Assembly: GCF_000715075.1 (NCBI RefSeq)
Contig: NC_134087.1
Coordinates: 156,537,436-156,601,435 of the forward strand
Source of the DNA: Nicotiana tabacum
Lineage: Eukaryota; Streptophyta; Magnoliopsida; Solanales; Solanaceae
Reading direction: 5' to 3'
DNA length: 64,000 nt
Every line of letters begins with the position of its first letter. Positions within the stretch are counted from its first letter, which is position 1. This document shows positions 22,287 to 33,635 of the stretch, piece by piece. The notes beneath the pieces are model-generated. The model did no database searches. It was given only the letters and a program-made list of their open reading frames with translations, and was not told where the DNA came from. Position numbers and translations under genes: made by a program.

Positions 22287-25200
22287 CAAGACTCCCCTCG
22301 GACAGGAAGAGGAGTAACCGTCCAATTGTTGGTCTTGGCCTCAGGCCCCACAAATTGTATCTCTGCTCTGCTGGAACCTTCTCCAGCTTCCACCATACTG
22401 ACATCCGCGAATAGTCTCTCAAAACTCTGATTCAGGTCTTCATTTATGCCGATCAAAGGTCCTCGAATCTTCGGGATTGCTGACCCCTTGGCACTTGCTT
22501 TAACAAAAGACCTTGAGAGGCGTGGCACTGGTTTAGGCAGAAACCAGACCCTCTTCTTCATTTTTCGCGCTTGCTTCCTGTCTGCTGCGGTTGGTTTGAA
22601 CCCCAACCCGAAGGTTTCCAGATTCTTAGGAAGGGAAACAGGTTGGACTATCCCTTGAAGCTCAACTCCCAGGCCTTTTCCCGGCACAAATCCATTACCC
22701 AGCATTTCTGATACCATCATGACTGTTGCGGCAGCTACCCTAGGGTGCGGGATGATTTCTCCCTCAGAAATTTTGTTGGCCGACCCTGTATCGAGAATCT
22801 GATAGAACCAAGGACCTTTGTCATCAGTGGTCTCTATGAAAGGCACAATGGTTCCGCTCATGGTGCATGTTGTATCCTCGCCGTGCAACACGACCTCTTG
22901 TCTTTCCCACTCGAACTTCACTGTCTGATGTAGGGTGGAAGGCACCGCTTTAGCTGCATGAATCCAGGGTCGTCCTAACAGCAAGTTGTAAGATACCGTG
23001 GCGTCCAATACCTGGAATTCCATGGTAAACAGGACCGGACCAATGGTCAGTTCAAGTACAACATCCCCCACAGTGGCTGTTCCGTTTCCGTCAAACCCCC
23101 GGACACAGATGCTATTCTCCCGGATTCTTCCACGGTCAATCTTTAACTGGTCCACGGTGGATAATGGACAAATATTGGCGCTTGAGCCGTTATCCACCAA
23201 TACTCGGGTTACCACCGAGTCTTCACATTTGACAGCTAGGTATAGAGCTTTATTGTGCTCTGTTCCTTCCACCGGCAGGTCATCATCTGAGAATGTCACT
23301 CTGTTCACCTCGAAAATCTTGCTGGCAATGGTTTCCAGGTGGTTTACAGAAATCTCACTGGGTACGTGAGCCTCGTTCAATATCTTCAACAGGGCCCGAC
23401 GATGTTCCTCAGAATGGAGGAGTAATGACAATAGTGAGATCTGGGCCGGTATTTTTCTCAGCTGCTCAACCACAGAATAATCTTGTACTTTCATCTTCCT
23501 CAGGAATTCTTCAGCCTCTTCTTCAGACACTGGCTTCTTGGTTGCCACTGGGTTGGTTTTTCTTAGCTCCACCGGAGCAAAACATCGACTTGATCGAGTC
23601 AGCCCTTGCGCTTCACAACTGACTTCTTCCACCTGTTTTCCTTGATACGTCACCACTGCCTTTTCATATTTCCAAGGCACAGCCTTGCTGTCAATCATCG
23701 GTAGTTGGACCACAGGCTTTATGGTCACCCGTTCTCTACATACCCCTTTCAACATGACTGCCGGTGTGGGCAGGATCCCTGGTATTACCAACTTGCTTGG
23801 CTCGGGTTTGCTTGCTATGACGGACGGGCTCTTCCCCAATATCACTACCGGCTTGACGCCTTCTCCCTGCGACTGTACACTCATTCCTCCACTGGTTAAG
23901 ACTTCTTTCGGGGCGGCTTGGATCATCATCACTGTTTGTGAGGGTTTTCTTAATTCTCCTCCCTCACACACCAACTCAATCATGTGAGTTTCGTGGTGCG
24001 CTGGCAGTGGGTTTTGGTTGATGTTAGGAGCCTCCGGTGTCTGGACCTCGATCTTATTGGTGTCAATAAGATCCTGTATGGCATGCCTTAACTTCCAGCA
24101 CTTCTCGGTATCGTGCCCGAGCATCCCTGAACAGTATTCACAACTGATTGAACGATCCAAATTCTGAGGCGGGGGATTTGGTTCCCGAGTATGGACAGGA
24201 CTAACCAAACCCAATTGCCGCAGCTTATGGAACACAGCGGTGTAGGTTTCTCCCAGTTCGGTGAAGGTTCTTTGCTTCCGCAACCTGTCATTCCTAGCAT
24301 CTGGATTTCCCCGGAAACCTGCCCCTGAAGGGTTTCTATATGCCCTTGGTTGAGGGTAGGTGTTTTGTGGCGGTGCATATATGTTCTGGGGAGCCGGTGC
24401 GCGCCATTGTGGGCGAACCGGAGGCTGAGTGTATACCTGGGCTTGGTGTACGGAACAATGTGGTTCTCGAGGTGGATAGAAATTTTGTGGTGGGTTGTAT
24501 GGGTAGTTTGACCTGTGAGGCCTGGGTTGGTTGTAATGTGGCCTGCCAGCCCTGGACCAACTGCCTGCCTCGATCGTGGCAACCTCTTCTTTCTTTCTTC
24601 TCAACGCACCTCCCGTGCCGCTTTGAATAGCCTGGGTTGTGGCTTTAAGTGCCGAATAGTTCAAGATCTTGTCCGACCTCAAACCTTCTTCTATCATGAC
24701 CCCAATTTTGACCACCTCGTTGAAAGATTTTCCAACCGTCGTCACCAAGTGACCAAAGTAGGTTGGATCCAATGTCTGCAAAAAATAGTCCACCATCTCT
24801 CCCTCTCTCATGGGAGGATCGACTCTAGCTGCTTGTTCTCTCCAGCGGAATCCGAACTCGCAAAAACTTTCCCCGGGTTTCTTCCTAGTTCTCAATAACG
24901 TGAGACGGTCAGGGACTATCTCTAGATTGTACTGGAAATGACCTGCAAAAGCCTGCGCCAGATCATCCCACGTGTACCACCTGCTGAAATCCTGCCTGGT
25001 ATACCATTCCAGTGCAGATCCGCTCAGACTTTGGCCGAAATAAGCTATCAAAAGCTCATCCTTGCCTCCTACCCCTCTCATTTTGCTACAGAATCCCCGC
25101 AAATGTGCCATGGGATCACCGTGCCCTTCATATAAATCAAACTTGGGCATCTTGAACCCAGCCGGGAGTTGGACATCTGGGAAAGGGCACAGATCTTTGT

Positions 25201-25741
25201 ATGCCACGCTGACTTGATTGCCCAGCCCGTGCAAGTTCCTGAAGGATTGCTCCAGGCTTTTGAACTTTCTCAACACTTCATCCTGTTCAGGGGCCTTAAC
25301 CGGCTTCTCAACCTCTGCCGGTACTTCCAAATGGGGATTGTAAGCCTGTGGTTCCGGTGCGTGGAATGTAGGCTCGGGGGGATAGTATTGGGTGTCGTGA
25401 GCCTGAAACAATGGCTCACTAGTCGTTCGCTGCAAAGGGGCTGAGGTAGGTCCCACGAAAATGGGAATGTTGGGTGTTGGGAGAGGTTGATGGGGTGGTG
25501 GAGCTTGGGAATCGTGAGGGCTTCTTTCTTGATGATAGAGGGGATTTGGGCGGCTTGTAGAAGGGCCAGAGTGAGGGTATTCCGGCATGTGTCCCAGTGT
25601 CTCAGGGCTCTTTTGTGTTTTGGCTAGGGCTAGCTGCATTGCATGCATCTCTAGTCCCATCCTTTCAATCTTTTCCATTGCTTCTTTTAGCAATTGGCTC
25701 ATCGGCCTTTCTTCTTCATTGCTATTCTCCGAAGTAGACAT
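22283..25741 (-). CDS. gag-pro: Element B gag-protease with G-patch-like tail
   Basis: An open frame of 1,152 residues. A short helical start (1-45) is followed by a Pro-rich stretch, then the capsid-type gag domain at about 195-355 (WYTRQ, FREF-like FCEFGFRWREQA). Next come a Pro/Tyr-rich linker and one zinc knuckle, C534-x2-C537-x5-H543-x4-C548. The aspartic protease starts at LVDNGSSANI (D850; N replaces the usual S/T/G) with the late block LLGRPWIHA at 921-929. A G-patch-like motif, GNGFVPGKGLG...LQGI, lies at about 1015-1031. Gag packages the RNA and protease matures the polyprotein. The stop is predicted to be spliced out to reach pol. I chose the first ATG, which precedes the conserved acidic start. 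Confidence 0.92.
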   Translation of the reverse strand: MSTSENSNEEERPMSQLLKEAMEKIERMGLEMHAMQLALAKTQKSPETLGHMPEYPHSGPSTSRPNPLYHQERSPHDSQAPPPHQPLPTPNIPIFVGPTSAPLQRTTSEPLFQAHDTQYYPPEPTFHAPEPQAYNPHLEVPAEVEKPVKAPEQDEVLRKFKSLEQSFRNLHGLGNQVSVAYKDLCPFPDVQLPAGFKMPKFDLYEGHGDPMAHLRGFCSKMRGVGGKDELLIAYFGQSLSGSALEWYTRQDFSRWYTWDDLAQAFAGHFQYNLEIVPDRLTLLRTRKKPGESFCEFGFRWREQAARVDPPMREGEMVDYFLQTLDPTYFGHLVTTVGKSFNEVVKIGVMIEEGLRSDKILNYSALKATTQAIQSGTGGALRRKKEEVATIEAGSWSRAGRPHYNQPRPHRSNYPYNPPQNFYPPREPHCSVHQAQVYTQPPVRPQWRAPAPQNIYAPPQNTYPQPRAYRNPSGAGFRGNPDARNDRLRKQRTFTELGETYTAVFHKLRQLGLVSPVHTREPNPPPQNLDRSISCEYCSGMLGHDTEKCWKLRHAIQDLIDTNKIEVQTPEAPNINQNPLPAHHETHMIELVCEGGELRKPSQTVMMIQAAPKEVLTSGGMSVQSQGEGVKPVVILGKSPSVIASKPEPSKLVIPGILPTPAVMLKGVCRERVTIKPVVQLPMIDSKAVPWKYEKAVVTYQGKQVEEVSCEAQGLTRSSRCFAPVELRKTNPVATKKPVSEEEAEEFLRKMKVQDYSVVEQLRKIPAQISLLSLLLHSEEHRRALLKILNEAHVPSEISVNHLETIASKIFEVNRVTFSDDDLPVEGTEHNKALYLAVKCEDSVVTRVLVDNGSSANICPLSTVDQLKIDRGRIRENSICVRGFDGNGTATVGDVVLELTIGPVLFTMEFQVLDATVSYNLLLGRPWIHAAKAVPSTLHQTVKFEWERQEVVLHGEDTTCTMSGTIVPFIETTDDKGPWFYQILDTGSANKISEGEIIPHPRVAAATVMMVSEMLGNGFVPGKGLGVELQGIVQPVSLPKNLETFGLGFKPTAADRKQARKMKKRVWFLPKPVPRLSRSFVKASAKGSAIPKIRGPLIGINEDLNQSFERLFADVSMVEAGEGSSRAEIQFVGPEAKTNNWTVTPLPVRGESW

Positions 25742-26294
25742 GCTTGATGCTATCGGTCCTTTGGATCTGGTTTGGTATGAATGTGTTGCCAGAATTCTTT
25801 AACAACTAACTGTCTGGTATCAGACAACCATAAACTTTGTTAGTGTTAGAGCTTAACAAATTTGATCATAACACATAGAGGATGCAATGCACCTAGGTAG
25901 TTAACCGTTTCTACATGCTTTGCTTCAAACCACATGCGTCATCCCGGCTTGTTCATTCGTCTCTTTTAAAGTATTTTGCGAAACTCTGTGTTTTATTTTA
26001 TTTATATTTTCTTTTCTTTATTTATTAAAAGTGGTCGAATCTTATGGGGATTGCCTACGTATCACGTCCCCGCGTGAATCAGACCAGGCGTAGTTCTGCC
26101 TCAAAGTAAAGACACATAGAAATTCTTCCGGAGTCACTTAATTTCATTATCAAAATTTGCTATTACACATTGCTTCAAACAAAATAGCAACAGTACAGAC
26201 TCCACGGTTCTTTGACCCTATTTGATTGAAGGAAAATGGAAAACAACATATGGGAAAACATCAAAGCTCAACTAAAACAAGACTCGACCAGAGG
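25742..26294 (-). other. Spacer between ORF1 and gag in element B
   Basis: No gene is present. It contains hairpin module copy B1 (26055-26093). Close upstream of gag is a stretch resembling the bases before gag in element A (ACCA...AGATCCA). Confidence 0.6.
26055..26093 (-). other. Conserved hairpin module, copy B1 (between ORF1 and gag)
   Basis: Minus strand: GAACTACGCCTGG, TCTGATTCACG, then GATACGTAGGCA. The outer stem is CTACG/CGTAG. The inner stem is TCACG/CGTGA, a different sequence from the other copies but still perfectly paired. This is the only copy outside a 3' UTR. Confidence 0.65.
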
Positions 26295-28339
26295 TTAATT
26301 TTCCAACTTAGGGACCCGCGAGGCATCGTTCGGCCTTTTCGCGGTTCTAGGTGCGAGATCACTTTCGAGCTGCTCCAACTCGTGCATGGTCTGTTTGACA
26401 TAACCCATCACTGCTGGGAGAACGGTAACGCAGGTCATGTTTTCACACCGTCGACACCTTCTGATGATGGCATGGGCAATGGCCCTGATCTTGTCTCTGG
26501 TTTTTTTCTTCTCTATGAGTAGGTGTCTTATCTGATCACTGCACGTCTTGAATACCTGTGAGTCCTGTATATGCTGATCCCTCAGCTGCCGCACTTCTTC
26601 CTTCATTTGGGCCAACAAGTCGTAACAGTATCTACTCTCCGATTGGAAATCCCCGGCCTGCTTAACTGCTTTAAACTCAAGTGTAGCCATCTCCCTCTTT
26701 ATTTTGGACACAGTCTTCTCGTGGTCACGTTTCAATTGGTTCAAACATCGGCGATGCTTATCTACTCTTGCTCCCCACCGTGCCTTGAACTCTGTCATGA
26801 CCTTTTCGGATTCTTCTAACCTGTCTCACCATTCCGTGATCTCTCTTTTCAAACCCTTTATCAACCGCTGGTCTGATCGACTTCTGGGCTGCTCATCGAG
26901 AGACAATCTCAATTTTTGGACTTGGGCCTTAAGCTCTTCATTCTCTTGGATCAATCTATTCTTTTCGCTTCGATCCGCCGCGATTTGTACGCTGTTATCG
27001 AATTTCAGACTGTCCATTTGTAGCTTCAAATCGCCAATCTCTGCCCGATAACCCTTCTCTTTTGCTAACCAGTTCCATTGCCCTTGGGATGATTCTACGA
27101 AATCTTTGAGATGCGGCCTCTTAGCCGGTCTTTCGTAGAACAGGCTACCTCTAAACCAAGCGTGATATTCTGGGGCGACTTCCCCTTTTGCCGTATCAAT
27201 CACACAAGTGTTTGCTGTCAGATGTTGGCATTCACTCCAGATTTGGCGAACTTCTTCTTCAGGGAAATGACCGTTCGGACTGATTTCAATCACTTGGGTA
27301 CTCAAATCTTCATCTTTCGGTACCACTTGGTACCTCCCAAGTTGCCTCAAAACCCGATACGGTGCATAGGGTTGGATACTTTTCAGTCCCATCAACAGAA
27401 AGTGAGGCCGGGTTGCCGGCATGTATATGATTTACTCGATAGGTGACCATCCGAGTGTCCATTGGATTTGGCTGGCAGTGAGAGTTCGGAGAAATGCGGT
27501 CCATGATGTGACTCCCTCAGGTAAATTAAGCCCTTTGATTCTCGTGTAGAATTCTCCAATACAAGTTTTCTCTGGCGAACCATAACCCAAAAGTGAGGAG
27601 CGATGGCATAAATGATCGGTCATCCACATTTGCAACAGTAGGTTACATCCTTCGAAAGAGTCGCCCCTGGCTCGACAAGCAGTGAGAGCCCGGAAAATGT
27701 CAGCCATAATCATAGGCGCCAGAGTACTTTTATCTTGGGTAAGCAAAGTATTGACGACCCCGGTTATCTTTAGATCAATGTTTCCATCTTTCCTAGGGAA
27801 CACTATAAGACCCAGAAAGGCTGTCATAAAAGCCACTAGCCTGTGTTCGTCCCACTTTTGTCGGTTGCCTCTACTGCATAGTTTGAAATCCGGCTTATTG
27901 AACCCGCCCACATGGCCGTATCTAGCATATATGAGGTGGAGACTGCAGAATCCTTTGGCAATATCTGGATGGTGGAATGTCCGAGGTATTTTTAGGAAAT
28001 CTAGAAACCTGTGTACCGTGACAGCTCTAGGTGCAATCAAGTATTTGAACCTAAAAGGGGCTTCATCAATCCCGATGTACCTGCTATTTCTTCCAACGTC
28101 GGGGTGAGCTCGAAGTCCGAAAAATGGAACACGTTGTGTGCGGAATCCCAACAAGTGACCAATGATCTGATGATATCACCCCGAGGCTGAACGTTTAGTA
28201 GGTCTGGGAGACCTTTCAGATATTTCCTTACTTTGTCTTGCCCTTCTTTGCCTAAGTCGTTCCACCATAACCGCAATTCAAACGGGATCTTGGTCATTAC
28301 TGAAAAAGGTTCGTTTTGTACCGTGCTCATCCTGCACAT
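26295..28339 (-). pseudogene. Element B ORF1 (extra ORF upstream of gag), broken
   Basis: A protein of about 680 residues of unknown function, homologous to ORF1 in elements A (34348) and C (55475). The best-kept block is PMIMADIFRAL...FEGCNLLLQMW. The C-terminal third is a long coiled coil rich in K, E, Q and R. It is inactive here: a one-base frameshift near 28060-28100 separates the first 90 residues, a TAA at 27432-27434 and a TGA at 26826-26828 interrupt the rest, and all pieces after the frameshift share one frame. An upstream ORF1 is known for Ogre elements, and I recall an uncharacterised plant domain family (possibly DUF7745) covering it, which I could not check. GCAG directly precedes the likely start. 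Confidence 0.8.
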
Positions 28340-28627
28340 TTATTAGGGTGATTATGCCAAGTGAATAAAAAATAAAACTTTATTTAGACGTATACTTTTT
28401 ATAAAACTTTATGAAAAACCCTGCACATTTATTACTGTGCTCATCCTGCACATTTATTACTTTTTTTTTTGAAAATTAAGGGTCTAAAAACTTTCATGAC
28501 TTTTGGCAAAACAAGTATTTTTTGCCACAAATAAAGACATATATTTATATTTATATATATATATGTAGAGATATATATATATATCAAAAATAAGACTCTT
28601 TTCCATCTTCATTTTTGTGACAGGACA

Positions 28628-28672
<45 letters not shown>

Positions 28673-29458
28673 TTTTATAAAAAGTATATAAAAGCAGAAC
28701 GACGACCCCTTTTTTTCTCTTCTTTTCTATTTTTCCTTTGCATTTAATAAAACAAAACTAATAAGACATTTTCTTTTCATTTTCTCAAAATTTCGGCAGA
28801 GTTTTGACGGTATTTTGGCATTGGCCTTTTTTTTCAAAAATAAACAATTAACTCCTTAACCGCTATTCCTTCCTTTTTTTTTCTTTTTTTTTTCAATTTC
28901 ACATTATTCAAACACTGGTCAGCATGCGGGCTCGAGACAAATAAATGCACGGAAAACAAATGGGATGCATTAGGATGGTCCTTTCATATCAGGTTGCTAG
29001 TCCTAGACGGACCCAACCCCTGTGTTGAGTCCCCTAAGTCATATGCAACATGATGCAAATAAGCGTTCCTACTAGGGATCCGGCATGAAGTCACGTTATT
29101 CTATGTTCAAAACCTGGGTCAGTGTTCTAGACAGTGTACCCGAGCAGACAACTCGAGCCGAGGAGGGGCAACTTACCGGGAACCAAAAGGCCGTCCGGCT
29201 TCGTAACTTATCCGTACTCTTTCTTATTTCGGGTATTGACACTAACAGAATAGGGAGTCTCGACCAGCGAGCCTTTCCCCGGAGGAAAGAAGAGATGGGT
29301 TTCGGCACAGTTTATATACAGTTCAGATAATATCAAAGCGGTAAAAGCAATATTTAGCACATTGGGCTCAAACATGTGAACATCAGATATAACCAAATAT
29401 AACAATTTATCTAAGCTCGAATTTCTAACCCTGAACCAGTGGTTCTGGGTCAAAAACT
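28340..29458 (-). other. Element B leader between primer site and ORF1
   Basis: About 1.1 kb, AT-rich and non-coding. It holds a local duplication of CTGCACATTTATTA (28327-28460), TA microsatellites near 28551-28583 and 28631-28669, and homopolymer T runs. I see no gene. Confidence 0.7.
28631..28669. repeat. (TA)n microsatellite
   Basis: About 19 TA units in the element B leader, followed by a T run. Confidence 0.95.
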
Positions 29459-29475
29459 CCCCAGCAGAGTTGCCA
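29459..29475 (-). promoter_or_regulatory. Primer binding site of element B (tRNA-Arg type)
   Basis: Minus strand TGGCAACTCTGCTGGGG, 4 nt after the 5' LTR end. It resembles the complement of the plant tRNA-Arg(ACG) 3' end as I remember it, and is the type reported for Ogre. Elements A and C have near-identical sites. Confidence 0.8.
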
Positions 29476-29479
29476 GAGC

Positions 29480-32400
29480 TGTCACACCTCCTTTTTCCGC
29501 ACCCGCGGGGCGCAAGGGAGTTTTTTCCAATTAAAGGACAATCGAAACGGGATTTGTTTATTTATTTCAGAGTCTCCACTTGGGAGATTTAGGGTGTCCC
29601 AAGTCACCAATTTTAATCCCGAATCGAGGAAAATAATGACTCTATATTACAGTCTGCGTACCAGAAATCCGGATAAGGAATTCTGTTAACCCGGGAGAAG
29701 GTGTTAGGCATTCCCGAGTTCCGTGGTTCTAGCACGGTCGCTCAACTGTCATATTCGGCTTGATTATCTGATTTTGTACAAGTGTGAACTTATGTGCAAA
29801 ATTTAACCTTTAGACCGCTTTTGTCATTTTACTGTTATTTTATCAAGAATTGCAACATCGTGAAAACATATCTCGAACCACGTTACATCAATGCACCCAT
29901 GGTTGTTGACATATTTCGACTCGGTTGAGATTTGGATTTGGGTCGCATAAATGCGCACCCGAATTAAGGAGAATAAATTATTAAGACGTGCCTAAAGCAA
30001 CTAGCGTATTGTTGTTTTGGGTAAGGCCGAAAAATTCGCTAAATGGCCTGTCCCGAATTATAAGTGTTGTAATGTATATACAGTTAGAGGGCCCCGCAGC
30101 TGTGTCTATTTTTATTTGACGAGGCTCGTCTCGTTCTACTTTTAAAAGGAATTCGCGACGTCATGGATATGCCTCTCGGATCACGTCACAATCAATATAC
30201 CCGTGATTAGAAATACATTTCGAATCCGTCGAGATTGGGATTTGGGTCACATAAATGTGCACCCGAGTTTAAGAAGGTAAGGTTTATTAAAGCGTATCCT
30301 AAAGAGACTGACGTGTTGTTATTTTAGGAGGGTTGTGAGATTTGCTAAGCAACCCGTCCTGGAAACTAAATGCTTCAATAATATACATTTAACGAGGGCC
30401 CCGCACCTGCGCGTTTTGTTTATTTTCATCGAGGCTCGTCTCGTCCTTATTTTAAAAGGATATCCTATAGCAACTATGTTTCTTGTGGTGTTTGTCTCTA
30501 CTAATTGAAAACAGTAAATAGCCTTAATCGATTACATGCTTGCAAGCTTACTTATAACAGGATTTTAAAATGCTTTTACAGAGTAATAAAACGTGACTGC
30601 GCTTATGGACAACTAGTCGAAAATTATGGGCCCAAACCTAGCTCATGCGAGATGGCCAGACTTGGGCCCCTGTCTTTCCGATATGGGCCTAACTGATCTG
30701 TTTTGACTTGGGCTCGGCCTTTATGGGGTTTATATTACAAATTTATGTTCTTTGTCTTAACAGGTAGTTTACTAGTTATATGAGACCATTAATCAGGAAA
30801 GGAAGAACTGAACCCCTTGTGTACAGTTTTCATGTTTGGCATACGTTACAGCATATATGGCAAAGTAAACTAAATCTGAGATGCAAACTAATTCATTGAG
30901 ACCACCTTTATCTAACAACATACATATACAATTATCATTCGATACCCTACATTGACATCTACTATGCTTGCAAGCTAACTTCAGTATCCTAAAATATGAG
31001 CTATTAGACATTACTTGACATTCAACACAACAGTACATATATATAAACAACATCTGCAGATCTTCTCTTTATACTCATTGCTCAAACTTTTGAGTTACAT
31101 TGGTAGTGTAATTGTGTACCTGGTATGGAGGACAAAGAAGAAAGGAATGATCAGCTGGGCAGTATGCAGTAAATACAGCAACAACAGGTACACAGCAACA
31201 ACACAGCAACAAAATCAACCAACAAAGATGAAGCTCCCGAGTAGTCGAGCAACAAACAACAATCCCAGAAACAGAGTATGAACCAGCAGAGATAGCAGAG
31301 TATTCAATGTAAACACCCCAGCAATTCAACAACCACAAGCAGCTCAAACAGGCAACCAACAGTAATTGGCCAAGACAGCTAAACCAACATAAACTCTTAT
31401 GTAATTTTCAGACAGTGTTTGGTTACAATATTCTGAGACTTTATGTTTCTTGTTTTTCTTTTTTGAAGACTAAGAAATGTCCAGCCCCTTTTTAAGTTTT
31501 CGAATGGCCTATTTATAAGCCAAAGTGACCAAGTGCAGCTAAGCTGCCCTCATCTGCAACTTGCAGTCTGCCCATACCCCTTAAACCCATGCCTGAGCAT
31601 CTTTTGTTCCAGCCATTGGTTCCCCACGCCTGGTTTTGTTTAATCAAGAGTGATGGGCTCATTTTATTATTCATTTTAAGCCCCATACCCTTGTGTCTTG
31701 TTCCCCATTAGTATTAGTTTAATCTTAATTAGTATCCTACTTGTCAGCTTCATTTAAACTAACCTTTTCTGCCCTTTTCAAACCCCAGGTTACCCCGTTT
31801 AACCTTGATTATTACTGCCCTGCCTATTGCAGCATCAGGGCACTTTGGGGCTTTGATTATTCGATTTCAGAACTGCCCCAGCCTGGCCTTTTTTAATTGT
31901 TTACAATGTAGTCACAAACTAATATTCATAGGTAATGCCCAACATTCAAATCACAATACAGGCCCATTTAGAATATTTGAACATTCAGTCGTAGGAAACT
32001 AATCGACGACATTTATCAGGTCGACTACACTAATTATAACAGGTAATAATCAGTCGCTCATATAAACAATACGTTCAGGGACCTAAAGGGCATCAAACAA
32101 CTTTTGTTCAATTACTGGGGGGCCTATATGAATTAACTCATTTGACGACTAATCTAATTGACGCACATGTATGTCACAGAGTACATTTAGAACACAGACA
32201 GAAAACCAACTGACCAAATAAGAGGCCTTTGACAGAGATGGAAGAAATTCGAATGAAAATAACCAAATAACAAACAAACACAAAGAAGTATGCTGACAAC
32301 TTAATTAGAACCAAACAAAGAGAAAAGGAAACTTATTGAAAAAGTTTGAAATCAAAACGGACCCAAATCAAACTCAACTTCGAACTCTTGAGGCCGAACA

Positions 32401-33587
32401 AACTTTAATCAGGGTGTTCTCACATGAGAACACCTTGATTAAGGTCTATTAGACCTCAAACCCTTGTCCAGACCGGCCGAATTCCCCAGGTGCATGTGTT
32501 CTAAGGTCTGGATTTCCAGATCTGATTTTTAGGGAGTTGTGGGTAGATTTGGACCAAACCAAGCTTGGTTTGGTCACGAGGAAGGTCAGGGGAGTGTCTG
32601 ATACAAAGATGGTGAGGTTTGGTGTAGATCGAGTTTTGTCTCGAATCTTCAAATCCAGATTCGAGACGATAGGAGATGATTCGAGGTTCGTGGTTAGCAG
32701 ATTCGTGTTCAGGGGAGTGAGGGGGTCTTAGGGTGTTCGGGAGGTGGCCACCGGCGTTCATGCCGCCGGGTTTTGGTGGAAGGGAAACCAGGGCGGCTTG
32801 CTAGGGTTTGGGGTTTCAGCTTGGGGAAGGAGACGAGTGAGGGGTGGGGTTCGGATAGGGGGCGTGGGGTGAAGGGTTGAGTTTATATATGGGGAAGGGA
32901 TTGGATCTGAGCCGTTAGATCAGATGATCTCAACGGCTTGGATCTGATGCTGAGAAATGAGACGGGGTCGTTTGGTAGTTAAACGGGGTCGTTTGGTTTA
33001 AGTGAGGGGTTGGATCGGATTGGTTCCTGGGTCGGGTTTTGAAGGGGTTACTGATAGAGGTCCTGAGCCGTTGGATCGAGAGTTTGAACGGCCCAGATTA
33101 GACGCATGATGCGGCGTCGTTTCGGGAGGTGGTCAGGGCAGGCCTGGTTTGGACCGGGTCAGATCGTTGGTTTGGGCCTGTTTTTGTCTTATTTTTTGGG
33201 CCCAAATTGATTTCAGCTTTCTTTTGTTTTCCAATTTAAAGAAAAATAAAAATAACTAATAAAACAAATGAAATTAAAACAAATAACAATATAGCACTTC
33301 AACATAATTATCATACCAAATAAAAATGTTTAAGTAAGTTAAATCACAACCTAAAACGGACGATGCACACATATATATTTTGAATTTTCTTTTAATGACA
33401 CATATTTTTTGTATTTTGTTTGATAATGATTAAAATGCAAAATGGACAGACCTACAAACGACTAATAACACATGTCACGGAAAAGAAAAAAAAAAAAAAT
33501 TGTACAGCGAAATCATTCGTCACTATTTTTATTTTTTTGTTTTCCTTTTGGAGTGATTGCTCGTGAAGCAAAAATCACGTGCTTACA
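29480..33587 (-). repeat. Element B 5' LTR
   Basis: A 4,108-bp repeat, partner of 11308-15414. The promoter copy used for the full-length RNA is here: TATA box at 32883-32891, predicted start near 32850. Thus U3 is only about 0.7 kb while R plus U5 is about 3.3 kb, an unusually long leader. Confidence 0.95.
32883..32891 (-). promoter_or_regulatory. TATA box of element B promoter
   Basis: CATATATAA on the minus strand, followed by CTCAACCC and a C-rich segment as in many plant start regions. It lies between a GCCGTT/AACGGC inverted repeat (upstream in element sense, near 32910-32936) and the three leader hairpins (downstream, 32405-32667). Confidence 0.65.
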
Positions 33588-33592
33588 AACCC
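33588..33592. repeat. Target-site duplication of element B, right copy
   Basis: AACCC, identical to 11303-11307. Element A's LTR resumes directly after it. Confidence 0.9.
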
Positions 33593-33632
33593 AGACTTCT
33601 CTCTCCGTAGAGGGAAAAATGGGGGCGCGAGA
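33593..33632 (+). repeat. Element A 5' LTR, last 40 bp
   Basis: This aligns with the end of element C's LTR (55085-55124). Element C ends CGACA; A has CGAGA, so the terminal CA has mutated. Confidence 0.7.
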
Positions 33633-33635
33633 GCA

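Larger units (their letters stand above)
11308..33587 (-). mobile_element. Element B: complete Ogre-like Tat element, recently inserted
   Basis: This element of 22,280 bp lies on the minus strand. Its 5' LTR is at 29480-33587 and its 3' LTR at 11308-15414. The primer site is at 29459-29475, ORF1 (broken) at 26295-28339, gag-pro (open) at 22283-25741, the intron at 22108-22286, pol (open) at 18630-22107, the tandem-repeat 3' UTR at 15428-18629 and the polypurine tract at 15415-15427. It sits inside element A's 5' LTR with a perfect 5-bp duplication. Size, ORF1, intron and dual RNase H match the Ogre group of the Tat lineage. Near-identical LTRs show a young insertion. Confidence 0.93.

Noticed and set aside
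18630..25741. Integrated plant pararetrovirus
   Set aside because: There is a full integrase, LTRs, a target duplication and a polypurine tract, and no movement or coat protein. It is an LTR retrotransposon.
18747..25802. Numerous plus-strand ORFs of 60-140 codons
   Set aside because: They are antisense shadows of the long gag-pro and pol frames of element B.
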